38,331 nucleotides of DNA from Azotobacter paspali (GCF_042434745.1 NZ_JBHLSS010000001.1), one strand, 5' to 3'; counted from the first letter of the stretch, positions 17,665 to 26,140 are shown. Made by a program: numbers and translations. The notes: a model not told the origin generated them from the sequence alone.

Positions 17665-17780
17665 CGTAGGCTGGGTTAGGCCAGAGGCCGTAACCCACCA
17701 ACCGGCTGCAAGGCCGGCAATCGCGACGCCTGACGGCATCGTTGGTGGGTTACGCCGCTACGCGGCTAACCCACCCTACG
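17665..17780. repeat. Dispersed GTAGGGTGGGTTA-type palindrome between pqqB and pqqC
   Basis: Two palindromes, about 17666-17701 and 17742-17780, are themselves arranged as mirror images. The right one has arms GGTGGGTTACGCCGC and GCGGCTAACCCACC followed by CTACG. This word is a familiar intergenic repeat in many gammaproteobacteria. It would form strong hairpins in the pqq messenger. Confidence 0.8.
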
Positions 17781-17787
17781 ATCCGCC

Positions 17788-18696
17788 TTACAGCTCGATG
17801 CTCATGCCGTCCCAGGCGACCTCGACGCCGCGCACGGTCAGCTCGGCGCGCTCGGGCGAATCCTCGTCGAGGATCGGGTTGGTGTTGTTGATATGAATGA
17901 GCACCTTGCGCCCGTCCAGGCCGTCGAGCACTTCGAGCATGCCGCCCGCGCCGCTCTGCGGCAGGTGGCCCATCTCGCTGCCGAGCTTGCTGCCGCAGCC
18001 GGCGTGGATCATCTCGTCGTCGCGCCACAGGGTGCCGTCGACCAGCAGGCAGTCGGCACGGCGCATCCAGTCGAGCAGCGGCGCATCCACCCGGCCGAGG
18101 CCGGGGGCGTAGAACAGCGTGCCGCCCGTGCGGCTGTCCTCGACCAGCAGGCCGATGCTGTCGCCCGGATGCGGATCGTGGCGATGCGGCGAATAGGGCG
18201 GCGCGGCACTGCGCAGCGGAATCGGGGTGAAGCGCAGGGCCGGGCAGGCGTCGACCGCGAACGACCGCTCCAGCTCGATGGGCTTCCAGTGCAGGCCGCC
18301 GTTCCAGTGTTCGAGCATGGCGAACAGCGGGAAACCCGTGGTCAGGTCCTGGTGGACCATCGCCGTGCACCAGACCTCGTGCGGGCAGCCCTCGCGCAGG
18401 CTGAGCAAGCCGGTGGTGTGGTCGATCTGGCTGTCGAGCAGGATCAGCGCGCGAATCGCCGTGTCGCGCACCGCGCGAGCCGGCTGCAGGGCCGGGAAGG
18501 CCTTGATCTGCGCGCGGATGTCCGGCGAGGCGTTGCAGAGCACCCAGCTCTCCCCGTCGTCGGACAGGGCGATGGACGACTGGCTGCGCGGCGTGGCGCG
18601 CAGGGTGCCCCGGCGCAGGCCGTGGCAGTTGCGGCAGTTGCAATTCCACTGCGGAAAGCCGCCGCCGGCGGCCGAGCCGAGAACTCGGATATGCAT
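17788..18696 (-). CDS. pqqB: PQQ biosynthesis hydroxylase PqqB (metallo-beta-lactamase fold)
   Basis: This 302-residue protein has a metallo-beta-lactamase-like fold and hydroxylates the tyrosine part of the cross-linked intermediate. Family motifs are MHIRVLGSAAGGGFPQWNC, NCRNCHG, DSQIDHTTGL and INNTNPILDEDSPER. The start at 18696 gives the expected N-terminus; ten more upstream codons are open but unconserved. It follows pqqA by 46 nt, across a strong hairpin that probably lowers pqqB-F transcription relative to pqqA. Confidence 0.96.
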   Translation of the reverse strand: MHIRVLGSAAGGGFPQWNCNCRNCHGLRRGTLRATPRSQSSIALSDDGESWVLCNASPDIRAQIKAFPALQPARAVRDTAIRALILLDSQIDHTTGLLSLREGCPHEVWCTAMVHQDLTTGFPLFAMLEHWNGGLHWKPIELERSFAVDACPALRFTPIPLRSAAPPYSPHRHDPHPGDSIGLLVEDSRTGGTLFYAPGLGRVDAPLLDWMRRADCLLVDGTLWRDDEMIHAGCGSKLGSEMGHLPQSGAGGMLEVLDGLDGRKVLIHINNTNPILDEDSPERAELTVRGVEVAWDGMSIEL

Positions 18697-18710
18697 GGCA
18701 GTTCCGTCTG

Positions 18711-18735
18711 GGAAAGGCCCCGGCACGCCGGGGCC
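18711..18735 (-). terminator. Hairpin attenuator between pqqA and pqqB
   Basis: 18716-18735 is a perfect palindrome on the minus strand (GGCCCCGGC, 2-nt loop, GCCGGGGCC) followed by TTTCC. In other pqq operons a leaky terminator here keeps pqqA mRNA in excess, which suits a peptide precursor consumed one per cofactor. Confidence 0.7.
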
Positions 18736-18742
18736 GGATCGA

Positions 18743-18814
18743 TCAACGGTTGGCGAAGTACAGGGTCACTTCGAAACCGATACGCAGGTCAGTGAAAGCG
18801 GGTTTGGTCCACAT
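18743..18814 (-). CDS. pqqA: PQQ precursor peptide PqqA
   Basis: This is a 23-residue peptide, MWTKPAFTDLRIGFEV followed by TLYFANR. It is the ribosomally made substrate whose Glu and Tyr in the E-V-T-L-Y motif (E15, Y19) become PQQ. AGGAG lies 7 nt before the ATG. It is too short for ordinary gene finders but unmistakable by motif and by position as the first gene before pqqB. The promoter must lie in 18815-18958; no confident -35/-10 pair was found there. Confidence 0.96.
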   Translation of the reverse strand: MWTKPAFTDLRIGFEVTLYFANR

Positions 18815-18958
18815 GACAAACTCCTTGCAAGTGCGTGGTGGGGGGTCAGGCTCATCCCGTTCCGACTATTTCGACGGGACATGCAGCGATCCGTTCGCAA
18901 TGGCCGGCAAGGAACGCCTGGCGTCCGACAGGCGAACGAGCGGCCTTGGCAGACACGG

Positions 18959-19006
18959 TTCTTCTTTCCATTAAAGAAGAAAAGGCCCCGGGCGGCCGGA
19001 GCCGCC
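18959..19006 (-). terminator. Terminator downstream of acoR
   Basis: On the minus strand, GGCGGC-TCCG-GCCGCC (19006-18991) lies just after the acoR stop and runs into CCTTTTCTTCTTT. A second perfect 9-bp stem (TTCTTCTTT / AAAGAAGAA, 18959-18981) follows. Together they should stop acoR transcription before pqqA. Confidence 0.7.
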
Positions 19007-19007
19007 T

Positions 19008-20882
19008 TCAGCCGCGCCTTTTCCCCGGCATCTCGATGCCGTGCTGGTTCACCCGGCGATACAGGGTGGCGCGGGAGATGCCGAGGGATTCGGCCGCCGG
19101 TCCCGGTTTCCAGCGGTGGCGGACCAGCGCATCGAGCAGCGCCTGGCGTTCCGGGTCGGAGACCAGCGCGCCAGCGTCCTCGCCGGTGGCCAGGCGTCCG
19201 CCGCGCAGCTCGGCCGGCAAGTCGTCGGGCCGAACCACCCCGCCGGCGCACACCGCGCAGGCGTAGCGCAGGGCATGGCGGAGCTGGCGCAGGTTGCCCG
19301 GCCAGCGGTAGCCGAGCAGGCACTCCAGCGCTGCACCGCTCAGGCCGATGGGTTCGCCGCAGGACGCCGCCTCCTCTTCCAGCACGCGGTTGATCAGCGC
19401 CAGGCGGTCGCTGCGGCTGCGCAGCGGCGGCAGCTCGAAACGCGCGCCGCCGATGCGAAAGTACAAGTCCTCGCGGAAGCTGCCGTCCGCCACCATCGCC
19501 GCCAGGTCGCGGTGGGTGGCGCAGATCACCTGGATGTCCACCGCCTGCCGCCGCGCCGCGCCCAAAGGCGCCACCTCGCCCTCGGCGAGCACCCGCAGCA
19601 GTCGGGTCTGTAGGGTCAGCGGCATGTCGCCGATCTCGTCGAGGAACAGGGTACCGCCGTCGGCCTGCTGCAACAGGCCGCGCATGCCCTTGCTGGAAGC
19701 GCCGGTGAAGGCGCCGGCGGCGTAGCCGAACAGCTCGCTCTCGATCAGGCTCTCGGGGATCGCCGCGCAGTTCAGGGCGACGAAGGGCTTGCCGCGCCGC
19801 GCGCTGACCTCGTGCACCTGGCGGGCGAAGACTTCCTTGCCGGCGCCGGTCTCGCCTTGGATCAGCACCGGCAGGTTGCGGTCCTTGACCCGCACCGCCA
19901 GACGCAGATTCTCGGCGATGCGCGGGTCGAGTTCGGCGGCGCGCAACGCCACCCGGCTCGAACGCTGCGGCACGCTCAGGCGTACGTGCAGGGCGAGGTC
20001 GCCGCCATGTCCGTGCAGCCGGCAGGCGACGCCGTCCTCGGCGGCGCGCAGGGCGTCCGGGTCGAACACCTCGCCGATATGCACCGGCAGCTCGCCGAAA
20101 TGCTGCAGCAGGCGGCGCCGCGCCGCAGGGTTGAGCGCCAGCAGGCGGCCGTCGGCGTCCCAGGCGAACAGGTAGTCGGGCTGGCTGTCGACGTAGCCCG
20201 GCACCGCGTGGGCACGCAGTATCCAATGCCCGCGGGCGCTGTGCATGAAGAAGGCGTTCTCGATCTGCCGGGCGCTCTGCGCCACCAGTTGGCGGACCAG
20301 GTTCTGGCTGCGGCGGTCGTCGGGCGACTGCACCGCCGAGGCATCGAGCGCGCCGAGCAGTTCGCCCTGCGGGTCGAAGACCGGCACCGCCGAGCAGGTC
20401 AGACCGATGAAGGCGGCGCGGAAATGGTCGCGCTTGTGCACCGTCAGCGGCATCCGGCTGGCCAGTACGGTGGCCACTCCGCAGGTGCCCTCCTCGCCCT
20501 CCGACCACCAAGTGCCGAGGTCGAGGCCGGCCTTGCGGCAATCGCTGCGGATCGACGAATCGACCCGGTAGTCGATGGTCCGCCCCTGGGCGTCGGCGAG
20601 CAGCACGCAGTAGTCGGCGTCGCGCACCTGGCTGTGCAGGCGATCGACCTCCTCGCTGGCGATGCGCAGGAACAGCTCGGAACGCTCGCGGCATTCCTTG
20701 AGCAGGGTCTGGTCGAGGATGCGCGGCCCCTGCAGGGAGCCGGGATCGAGCCGATGCTGCTCCAGCGAGCGGCGCCAGGAGTCGAGAATGGGTGCGGGAA
20801 CCGGCGCCTGGGGCAGGCGGGCGGCGTTCTTCACCACGCGGCTGACACAATCCACATGGGCCTTCGAGTGTGCGGAAAGCAT
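19008..20882 (-). CDS. acoR: Sigma-54-dependent activator of acetoin catabolism, AcoR type
   Basis: This 624-residue enhancer-binding protein has an N-terminal GAF-containing sensor region (about 70-215), a middle linker domain and a central AAA+ domain. The AAA+ domain carries Walker A GETGAGKE (343-350), the sigma-54-contacting GAFTGA (390-395) and Walker B TLFLDE (411-416). The C-terminus is a Fis-type helix-turn-helix (SLGISRATLYRRVNQHGI). ATG 20882 has GGAG upstream; the frame is open much further only because of base composition. It faces the aco operon across a -24/-12 promoter, so it almost certainly activates it in response to acetoin or a related signal. Control of the neighbouring pqq operon is possible but unsupported. 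Confidence 0.92.
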   Translation of the reverse strand: MLSAHSKAHVDCVSRVVKNAARLPQAPVPAPILDSWRRSLEQHRLDPGSLQGPRILDQTLLKECRERSELFLRIASEEVDRLHSQVRDADYCVLLADAQGRTIDYRVDSSIRSDCRKAGLDLGTWWSEGEEGTCGVATVLASRMPLTVHKRDHFRAAFIGLTCSAVPVFDPQGELLGALDASAVQSPDDRRSQNLVRQLVAQSARQIENAFFMHSARGHWILRAHAVPGYVDSQPDYLFAWDADGRLLALNPAARRRLLQHFGELPVHIGEVFDPDALRAAEDGVACRLHGHGGDLALHVRLSVPQRSSRVALRAAELDPRIAENLRLAVRVKDRNLPVLIQGETGAGKEVFARQVHEVSARRGKPFVALNCAAIPESLIESELFGYAAGAFTGASSKGMRGLLQQADGGTLFLDEIGDMPLTLQTRLLRVLAEGEVAPLGAARRQAVDIQVICATHRDLAAMVADGSFREDLYFRIGGARFELPPLRSRSDRLALINRVLEEEAASCGEPIGLSGAALECLLGYRWPGNLRQLRHALRYACAVCAGGVVRPDDLPAELRGGRLATGEDAGALVSDPERQALLDALVRHRWKPGPAAESLGISRATLYRRVNQHGIEMPGKRRG

Positions 20883-20970
20883 ACGTCTCCGTCTCTCGTG
20901 TCTTGTTGTTGTTTCTCCATTAAGCACCCTTCCCCGTCCCGCGACAAGCGGCTGGGCGGAGAAGTACACC

Positions 20971-20991
20971 GCTGAGACGGAACGTCTCAGC
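20971..20991. promoter_or_regulatory. Perfect 9+9 palindrome, candidate AcoR enhancer site
   Basis: GCTGAGACG (20971-20979), 3-nt spacer, CGTCTCAGC (20983-20991). Extra CGTCTC half sites occur at 20884-20889, 20890-20895, 20991-20996 and 21017-21022. The centre lies about 120 bp upstream of the -24/-12 element, a normal enhancer distance for sigma-54 activators. Confidence 0.65.
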
Positions 20992-21100
20992 GTCTCGCCG
21001 TCGCGCTGATACCGGACGTCTCGCCCGGACCTTCGCCGAGTCCCTCGGTCGCCTAGCAAAACCACTCTGAAACGCGGCCTGCAGCCAATCTTCAGCACTC

Positions 21101-21116
21101 TGGCACCCCCCTTGCT
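21101..21116 (+). promoter_or_regulatory. Sigma-54 (-24/-12) promoter of the aco operon
   Basis: TGGCAC (21101-21106), five C residues, then TTGCT (21112-21116) matches the consensus TGGCAC-N5-TTGCW fully. The predicted transcript start is about 12 nt downstream, leaving a leader of roughly 55 nt before the first (now broken) gene at 21181. Confidence 0.85.
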
Positions 21117-21180
21117 CTGTCCCCCGACAGAAGCGGCCGGCAGTCCCAGCCCCGGCCCATAACAACAAGCACGGGTGCCC

Positions 21181-21836
21181 ATGTCCGAATCGTTCCTTCC
21201 CAAACTCTTCCTGCCCGGCAAAGTCGCCCTGGTCACCGGCGCCAGGCTCGCCGGTGGGCTGTTTGCCAGCGGGCGGATTCCGCCGGAGATCGCCCCGCGC
21301 CGCAACAAGCGCCTACTGGTCCGCGAGGCACGCCGCAACCTCTGCGAATGGGCGCCAATGGACGTGGCGGTGTCGCCGCTGCGCTTCGTCGGCAGCCGGG
21401 CAATCAGCCGCGGCGAGGACCTGGCCGAAGTCTTCATGACCTTCGCCGAACCCCATGCCATCGGCCTGTCGGCGCTCTGCGGACTCTGGTGCCCGGTCTC
21501 CCGGCAGGCCCCCGAAGGCGCCTGGATGCGCCTGCACCCGCAGGCCCGCGACGTCCTGCTGGCGCCGTTCGCCCCTGGCCCGCAGCAGGGCTGCGGAGTG
21601 GTCGCCGCCGGCACCCTGGAGCCGGGCGTCGCCCATGCGCCCAGCCTGAACGGCGGCACCCTGGCGCTGGACGGCGAGCGCGAGATCGCCTTCGCCGCCG
21701 GCGACCGACCGTCACCCTTGACTCCCACGGCCCGCTGGGCATCGACGTGGAGGCCGCCCTCGCCTACGCGGCGCGCCACCGCCTGCTGTCCATCGGCCGC
21801 GAACACCCGCAACACCCCGTGAACCTTTCGTGTTGA
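21181..21836 (+). pseudogene. acoX: Deletion-fused and frameshifted SDR / AcoX remnant
   Basis: The first about 22 codons (MSESFLPKLFLPGKVALVTG) are the N-terminal cofactor loop of a short-chain dehydrogenase. The text then jumps without the rest of that enzyme into AcoX-like sequence (ISRGEDLAEVFMTFAEPHA, SLNGGTLALDGEREIAFAAG). Near 21705-21712 the AcoX part shifts frame: VTLDSHGPLGIDVEAALAY continues in the +1 frame to a stop at 21834-21836. In P. aeruginosa an SDR gene and an acoX-like gene stand in this order between acoR and acoA. A deletion joining the two, plus a small indel, explains what is seen. AcoX is an accessory protein of unclear role, so the operon can still work. Confidence 0.8.
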
Positions 21837-21858
21837 AACAACCCAGGAGAACAACAAG

Positions 21859-22836
21859 ATGACTACCCACCTGTCAGCCGAGCAGTTGCTGCATGCCTAC
21901 CGGGTGATGCGCACCATCCGCGTCTTCGAGGAGCGCCTGCACATCGAATTCGCCACCGGCGAGATTCCCGGCTTCGTCCACCTCTACGCCGGCGAGGAAG
22001 CCTCCGCCGCCGGGGTCATGGCCCACCTGCGCGACGACGACTGCATCGCCTCCACCCACCGCGGCCACGGTCACTGCATTGCCAAGGGCGTGGACGTGCA
22101 CGGGATGATGGCCGAGATCTACGGCAAGAAGACCGGGGTCTGCCAGGGCAAGGGCGGCTCCATGCACATCGCCGACCTGTCCAAGGGCATGCTCGGCGCC
22201 AATGGTATCGTCGGCGCCGGCGCGCCGCTGGTCGCCGGCGCGGCGCTGGCCGCCAAGCTCAAGGGCACCGACGCGGTGGCCGTGGCCTTCTTCGGCGACG
22301 GCGCCTCCAACGAGGGCGCGGTGTTCGAGGCGATGAACCTGGCCGCGATCATGAACCTGCCGTGCATTTTCGTCGCCGAGAACAACGGCTACGCCGAGGC
22401 CACCGCCTCCAACTGGTCGGTGTCCTGCGACCACATCGCCGACCGCGCCGCCGGCTTCGGCATGCCCGGGGTGACGGTGGACGGCTTCGACTTCTTCGCC
22501 GTCCACGAGGCCGCCGGCGCCGCCGTGGCCCGCGCCCGCGCCGGCGAAGGCCCGTCGCTGATCGAAGTGAAGCTGACCCGCTACTACGGCCACTTCGAGG
22601 GCGACGCGCAGACCTACCGCGACATGGACGAGCTCAAGGAAATGCGCGAGGTGCGTGACTGCCTGAAGCAGTTCCGCGACCACACCGTCGCCGCCGGCCT
22701 GCTCGACGCCTCGCAACTCGACGACATCGACGGCGAGGTCGAGCGGCTGATCGAGGACAGCGTGATCAAGGCCAAGAGCGATCCCAAGCCGCCGGCGGCC
22801 GATCTGCTGGCGGACGTCTACGTCTCCTACCCCTGA
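21859..22836 (+). CDS. acoA: Acetoin dehydrogenase E1 component, alpha subunit
   Basis: This 325-residue thiamine-diphosphate enzyme subunit cleaves acetoin (with AcoB) and passes the acetyl group to the lipoyl arm of AcoC. The TPP-binding motif starts at GDGASNEG (146-153) and ends with ENN (174-176). TSTHRGHGHCIAKG-like sequence (about 65-76) forms the cofactor channel. GGAG lies upstream of the ATG. It follows the pseudogene by 22 nt and precedes acoB by 30 nt. Confidence 0.95.
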   Translation: MTTHLSAEQLLHAYRVMRTIRVFEERLHIEFATGEIPGFVHLYAGEEASAAGVMAHLRDDDCIASTHRGHGHCIAKGVDVHGMMAEIYGKKTGVCQGKGGSMHIADLSKGMLGANGIVGAGAPLVAGAALAAKLKGTDAVAVAFFGDGASNEGAVFEAMNLAAIMNLPCIFVAENNGYAEATASNWSVSCDHIADRAAGFGMPGVTVDGFDFFAVHEAAGAAVARARAGEGPSLIEVKLTRYYGHFEGDAQTYRDMDELKEMREVRDCLKQFRDHTVAAGLLDASQLDDIDGEVERLIEDSVIKAKSDPKPPAADLLADVYVSYP

Positions 22837-22866
22837 GCCCCCATTCCAACAAGAAGGAACACCATC

Positions 22867-23886
22867 ATGGCGAGAAAAATCAGCTACCAGCAGGCCATCA
22901 ACGAAGCCATGGCCCAGGAAATGCGTCGCGACGAAAGCGTCTTCCTGATCGGCCAGGACATCGCCGGCGGTGCCGGCGCACCGGGCGAGCAGGATGCCTG
23001 GGGCGGCGTGCTCGGCGTCACCAAGGGGCTCTATCACCAGTTCCCCGGCCGGGTGCTCGACGCCCCGCTGTCGGAGATCGGCTACGTCGGCGCGGCGGTC
23101 GGCGCCGCCACCCGCGGCATGCGCCCGGTCTGCGAACTGATGTTCGTCGACTTCGCCGGCTGCTGCCTGGACCAGATCCTCAACCAGGCGGCGAAATTCC
23201 GCTACATGTTCGGCGGCAAGGCGGTCACCCCACTGGTGCTGCGCGCCATGTACGGCGCCGGCCTGCGCGCCGCCGCCCAGCACTCGCAGATGCTCACCTC
23301 GCTGTGGACCCACATCCCCGGCCTCAAGGTGGTCTGCCCCGCCTCGCCCTACGACGCCAAGGGCCTGCTGATCCAGGCGATCCGCGACAACGACCCGGTG
23401 ATCTTCCTCGAACACAAGATGCTCTACGGCATGCAGGGCGAGGTGCCCGAAGAGCTGTACACCGTGCCCTTCGGCGAGGCCAACTTCCTGCGCGAGGGCG
23501 ACGACGTGACCCTGGTCACCTACGGCCGCATGGTCCACCTGGCGATGGACGCCGCCGCCAGCCTGGCGCGCCAGGGCATCGGCTGCGAGGTGCTCGACCT
23601 GCGCACCACTAGCCCGCTGGACGAGGACAGCATCCTCGAAAGCGTCGAGAAGACCGGCCGCCTGGTGGTGATCGACGAGGCCAACCCGCGCTGCTCGGTG
23701 GCCACCGACATCTCCGCGCTGGTCGCCCAGAAGGCCTTCGCCGCGCTCAAGGCGCCGATCGAGATGGTCACCGCGCCGCACACCCCGGTGCCCTTCACCG
23801 ATTCCCTGGAAGACCTGTACATCCCCAACGCGGCGAAGATCGAAGCCGCGGTCCTGAAGATCGTCGACAAGAGGAAGGTCGCATGA
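22867..23886 (+). CDS. acoB: Acetoin dehydrogenase E1 component, beta subunit
   Basis: This 339-residue transketolase-like subunit completes the E1 active site with AcoA. It begins with the family start ARKISYQQAINEAMAQEM and has the pyrimidine domain (DAPLSEIGYVGAAVGAATRG, MFVDFAG) and the C-terminal transketolase domain (GEANFLREGDDVTLVTYG, DLRTTSPLD). AGAAGGA precedes the ATG. The stop overlaps the acoC start as ATGA. Confidence 0.96.
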   Translation: MARKISYQQAINEAMAQEMRRDESVFLIGQDIAGGAGAPGEQDAWGGVLGVTKGLYHQFPGRVLDAPLSEIGYVGAAVGAATRGMRPVCELMFVDFAGCCLDQILNQAAKFRYMFGGKAVTPLVLRAMYGAGLRAAAQHSQMLTSLWTHIPGLKVVCPASPYDAKGLLIQAIRDNDPVIFLEHKMLYGMQGEVPEELYTVPFGEANFLREGDDVTLVTYGRMVHLAMDAAASLARQGIGCEVLDLRTTSPLDEDSILESVEKTGRLVVIDEANPRCSVATDISALVAQKAFAALKAPIEMVTAPHTPVPFTDSLEDLYIPNAAKIEAAVLKIVDKRKVA

Positions 23887-24995
23887 GCCAGATCCATACC
23901 CTGACCATGCCGAAATGGGGTCTGTCGATGACCGAGGGCAAGGTCAACGCCTGGCTCAAGGAAGAAGGCGCCAGCATCGCCAAGGGCGACGACGTGCTCG
24001 ACGTGGAAACCGACAAAATCTCCAGCAGCGTCGAGGCGCCATTCTCCGGCGTGCTGCGGCGCATCGTCGCCCAGGAGGACGAAACCCTGCCGGTCGGCGC
24101 CCTGCTCGCCGTGGTGGTCGAAGGCGAGGCCTCCGAAGAGGAGATCGATGCCGTGGTGCAGCGCTTCCAGGCCGAGTTCGTGCCCGGCGGCGAAGACGAG
24201 CAAGCCAGCGGCCCGGCGCCGCAGAAGGTCGAACTGGACGGCCGCGTCATCCGCTTCCTCGACCGTGGCGAGGGCGGCACCCCGCTGCTGCTGGTCCACG
24301 GTTTCGGCGGCGACCTGAACAACTGGCTGTTCAACCACGAGGCACTGGCCGCCGACCGCCGGGTGATCGCCCTCGACCTGCCGGGCCACGGCGAATCGGG
24401 CAAGACGCTGAAGAGCGGCGACCTCGACGAACTGAGCCGGGCCGTGCTGGCCCTGCTTGATCACCTGGACATCCCGCGCGCGCACCTCGCCGGCCACTCC
24501 ATGGGCGGCGCGGTGTCGCTGAACCTGGCGCGCCTGGCGCCCGAGCGGGTGCTCTCGCTGACCCTGATCTGCAGCGCCGGCCTCGGCGCGGAGATCAACG
24601 GCAACTACCTGCGCGGCTTCGTCGAAGCGAGCAACCGCAACGCCCTCAAGCCGCAATTGGTGCAACTGTTCTCCGACCCTGCGCTGGTCACTCGGCAACT
24701 GCTGGAAGACATGCTTAAGTACAAGCGCCTGGAGGGCGTCGACGTGGCGCTGCGCCAACTGGTCGAACGGCTGTCCGCGGGCGGCCGCCAGCGGATCGAC
24801 CTGCGCAGCGTGCTGGAACAGAGCCGCCATCCGGCGCTGCTGATCTGGGGCAGCGACGATGCCATCATCCCCGCCGCCCATGCCCAGGGCCTGCCGGCCC
24901 AGGTGGAAATCCTCCCCGGCCAGGCGCACATGGTGCAGATGGAAGCGGCCGATGAGGTCAACAAGCTGATCCAAGCCTTCCTCGCCCAACACTGA
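23883..24995 (+). CDS. acoC: Acetoin dehydrogenase E2 (lipoyl acyltransferase with hydrolase fold)
   Basis: This 370-residue protein has an N-terminal lipoyl domain (about 1-80) with the lipoylated lysine K45 in DVETDKISSS. An acidic linker follows, then a C-terminal alpha/beta-hydrolase-like domain with LLVHGFGG and the nucleophile elbow GHSMGG (S206). As in other AcoC proteins, the usual E2 catalytic domain and a clear E3-binding domain are absent, and the hydrolase-like domain is thought to do acyl transfer. It overlaps acoB by 4 nt. No E3 gene follows, so the complex must borrow dihydrolipoamide dehydrogenase from elsewhere. Confidence 0.93.
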   Translation: MSQIHTLTMPKWGLSMTEGKVNAWLKEEGASIAKGDDVLDVETDKISSSVEAPFSGVLRRIVAQEDETLPVGALLAVVVEGEASEEEIDAVVQRFQAEFVPGGEDEQASGPAPQKVELDGRVIRFLDRGEGGTPLLLVHGFGGDLNNWLFNHEALAADRRVIALDLPGHGESGKTLKSGDLDELSRAVLALLDHLDIPRAHLAGHSMGGAVSLNLARLAPERVLSLTLICSAGLGAEINGNYLRGFVEASNRNALKPQLVQLFSDPALVTRQLLEDMLKYKRLEGVDVALRQLVERLSAGGRQRIDLRSVLEQSRHPALLIWGSDDAIIPAAHAQGLPAQVEILPGQAHMVQMEAADEVNKLIQAFLAQH

Positions 24996-25057
24996 AACCG
25001 GCGGCGGCCGGCCCGCGCCGGTCGCCGCTGCCCTGCAAGTCCCGGAGGAGAACAACA

Positions 25058-26140
25058 ATGACAACATCCCTTGGTGCAACCATGCGTGCCGCCGTCTGGC
25101 ATGGCCGTCAGGACATCCGCGTCGAAGACGTGCCGCTGCCCGCCGACCCGCCGCCCGGCTGGGTGCAGATCCGCGTCGACTGGTGCGGCATCTGCGGCTC
25201 GGACCTGCACGAATACGTCGCCGGCCCGGTGTTCATCCCGGTCGAGAAACCCCACCCGCTCACCGGCATCCAGGGCCAGTGCATCCTCGGCCACGAATTC
25301 AGCGGCGCGATCGTCAAGCTCGGCGCCGGCGTGAGCGGCTTCGCCCCCGGCGAGCGGATCGCCGCCGACGCCTGCCAGCACTGCGGCACCTGCTACTACT
25401 GCCGCAGCGGCCTGTACAACCTCTGCGAAAAGCTGGCCTTCACCGGGCTGATGAACAACGGCGCTTTTGCCGAGCTGGTGAACGTGCCGGCCGAACTGCT
25501 CTACAAGCTGCCGGCCGGCTTCCCCGTCGAGGCCGGCGCGCTGATCGAACCGCTGGCGGTGGGCATGCACGCGGTGAAGAAGGCCGGCAGCCTGCTCGGC
25601 CAGAACGTGGTGGTGGTCGGCGCCGGGACCATCGGCCTGTGCACCATCATGTGCGCCAAAGCGGCCGGCGCGGCCCAGGTGATCGCCCTGGAAATGTCCT
25701 CGGCGCGCAAGGCCAAGGCGCTGGAAGTGGGCGCGAGCCTCGTGCTCGATCCCAAGGAATGCGACGTGCTGGCGGAAATCCGCGCCCGCACCCACGGCCT
25801 CGGCGCCGACGTCAGCTTCGAGTGCATCGGCAACAAGCACACCGCCAAGCTGGCCATCGACGTCATCCGCAACGCCGGCAAGAGCGTGCTGGTCGGCATC
25901 TTCGAGGAACCCAGTTCGTTCAACTTCTTCGAACTGGTCTCCACCGAGAAACAGGTCATCGGCGCCCTGGCCTACAACGGCGAATTCGCCGACGTGATCG
26001 CCTTCATCGCCGACGGCCGCCTGGACGTCAAACCGCTGATCACCGGCCGCATCGGCCTGGAGGACATCGTCGGCCGCGGCTTCGAGGAACTGGTCAACAA
26101 CAAGGAGCACAACGTCAAGATCATTGTTTCGCCGCATTGA
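25058..26140 (+). CDS. 2,3-butanediol dehydrogenase (zinc, MDR family)
   Basis: This 360-residue medium-chain zinc dehydrogenase oxidises 2,3-butanediol to acetoin, the aco substrate. The catalytic zinc ligands lie in WCGICGSDLHEY and GHEFSG, the structural zinc cysteines in CQHCGTCYYCRSGLYNLC, and the NAD loop in VVGAGTIGL. The start at 25058 has GGAGGAG 7 nt upstream; an internal ATG at 25082 is the alternative and would remove eight residues. It stands 62 nt after acoC, as the last gene of the operon. The corresponding P. aeruginosa locus has the same gene. Confidence 0.93.
   Translation: MTTSLGATMRAAVWHGRQDIRVEDVPLPADPPPGWVQIRVDWCGICGSDLHEYVAGPVFIPVEKPHPLTGIQGQCILGHEFSGAIVKLGAGVSGFAPGERIAADACQHCGTCYYCRSGLYNLCEKLAFTGLMNNGAFAELVNVPAELLYKLPAGFPVEAGALIEPLAVGMHAVKKAGSLLGQNVVVVGAGTIGLCTIMCAKAAGAAQVIALEMSSARKAKALEVGASLVLDPKECDVLAEIRARTHGLGADVSFECIGNKHTAKLAIDVIRNAGKSVLVGIFEEPSSFNFFELVSTEKQVIGALAYNGEFADVIAFIADGRLDVKPLITGRIGLEDIVGRGFEELVNNKEHNVKIIVSPH

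Noticed and set aside
16653..17780. Possible CRISPR array in the pqq gaps
   Set aside because: The units are imperfect palindromes of varying spacing without unique spacers of constant length, and there are no cas genes.
20883..21857. Upstream extension of acoR to a 949-residue protein
   Set aside because: The extension crosses the aco promoter and the pseudogene and is unconserved-looking; ATG 20882 has a ribosome-binding site and the family N-terminus.
24605..26137. Second E2 or E3 gene of the acetoin complex on the opposite strand
   Set aside because: The long antisense frame lacks any dinucleotide or lipoyl motif; E3 is simply absent from the window.
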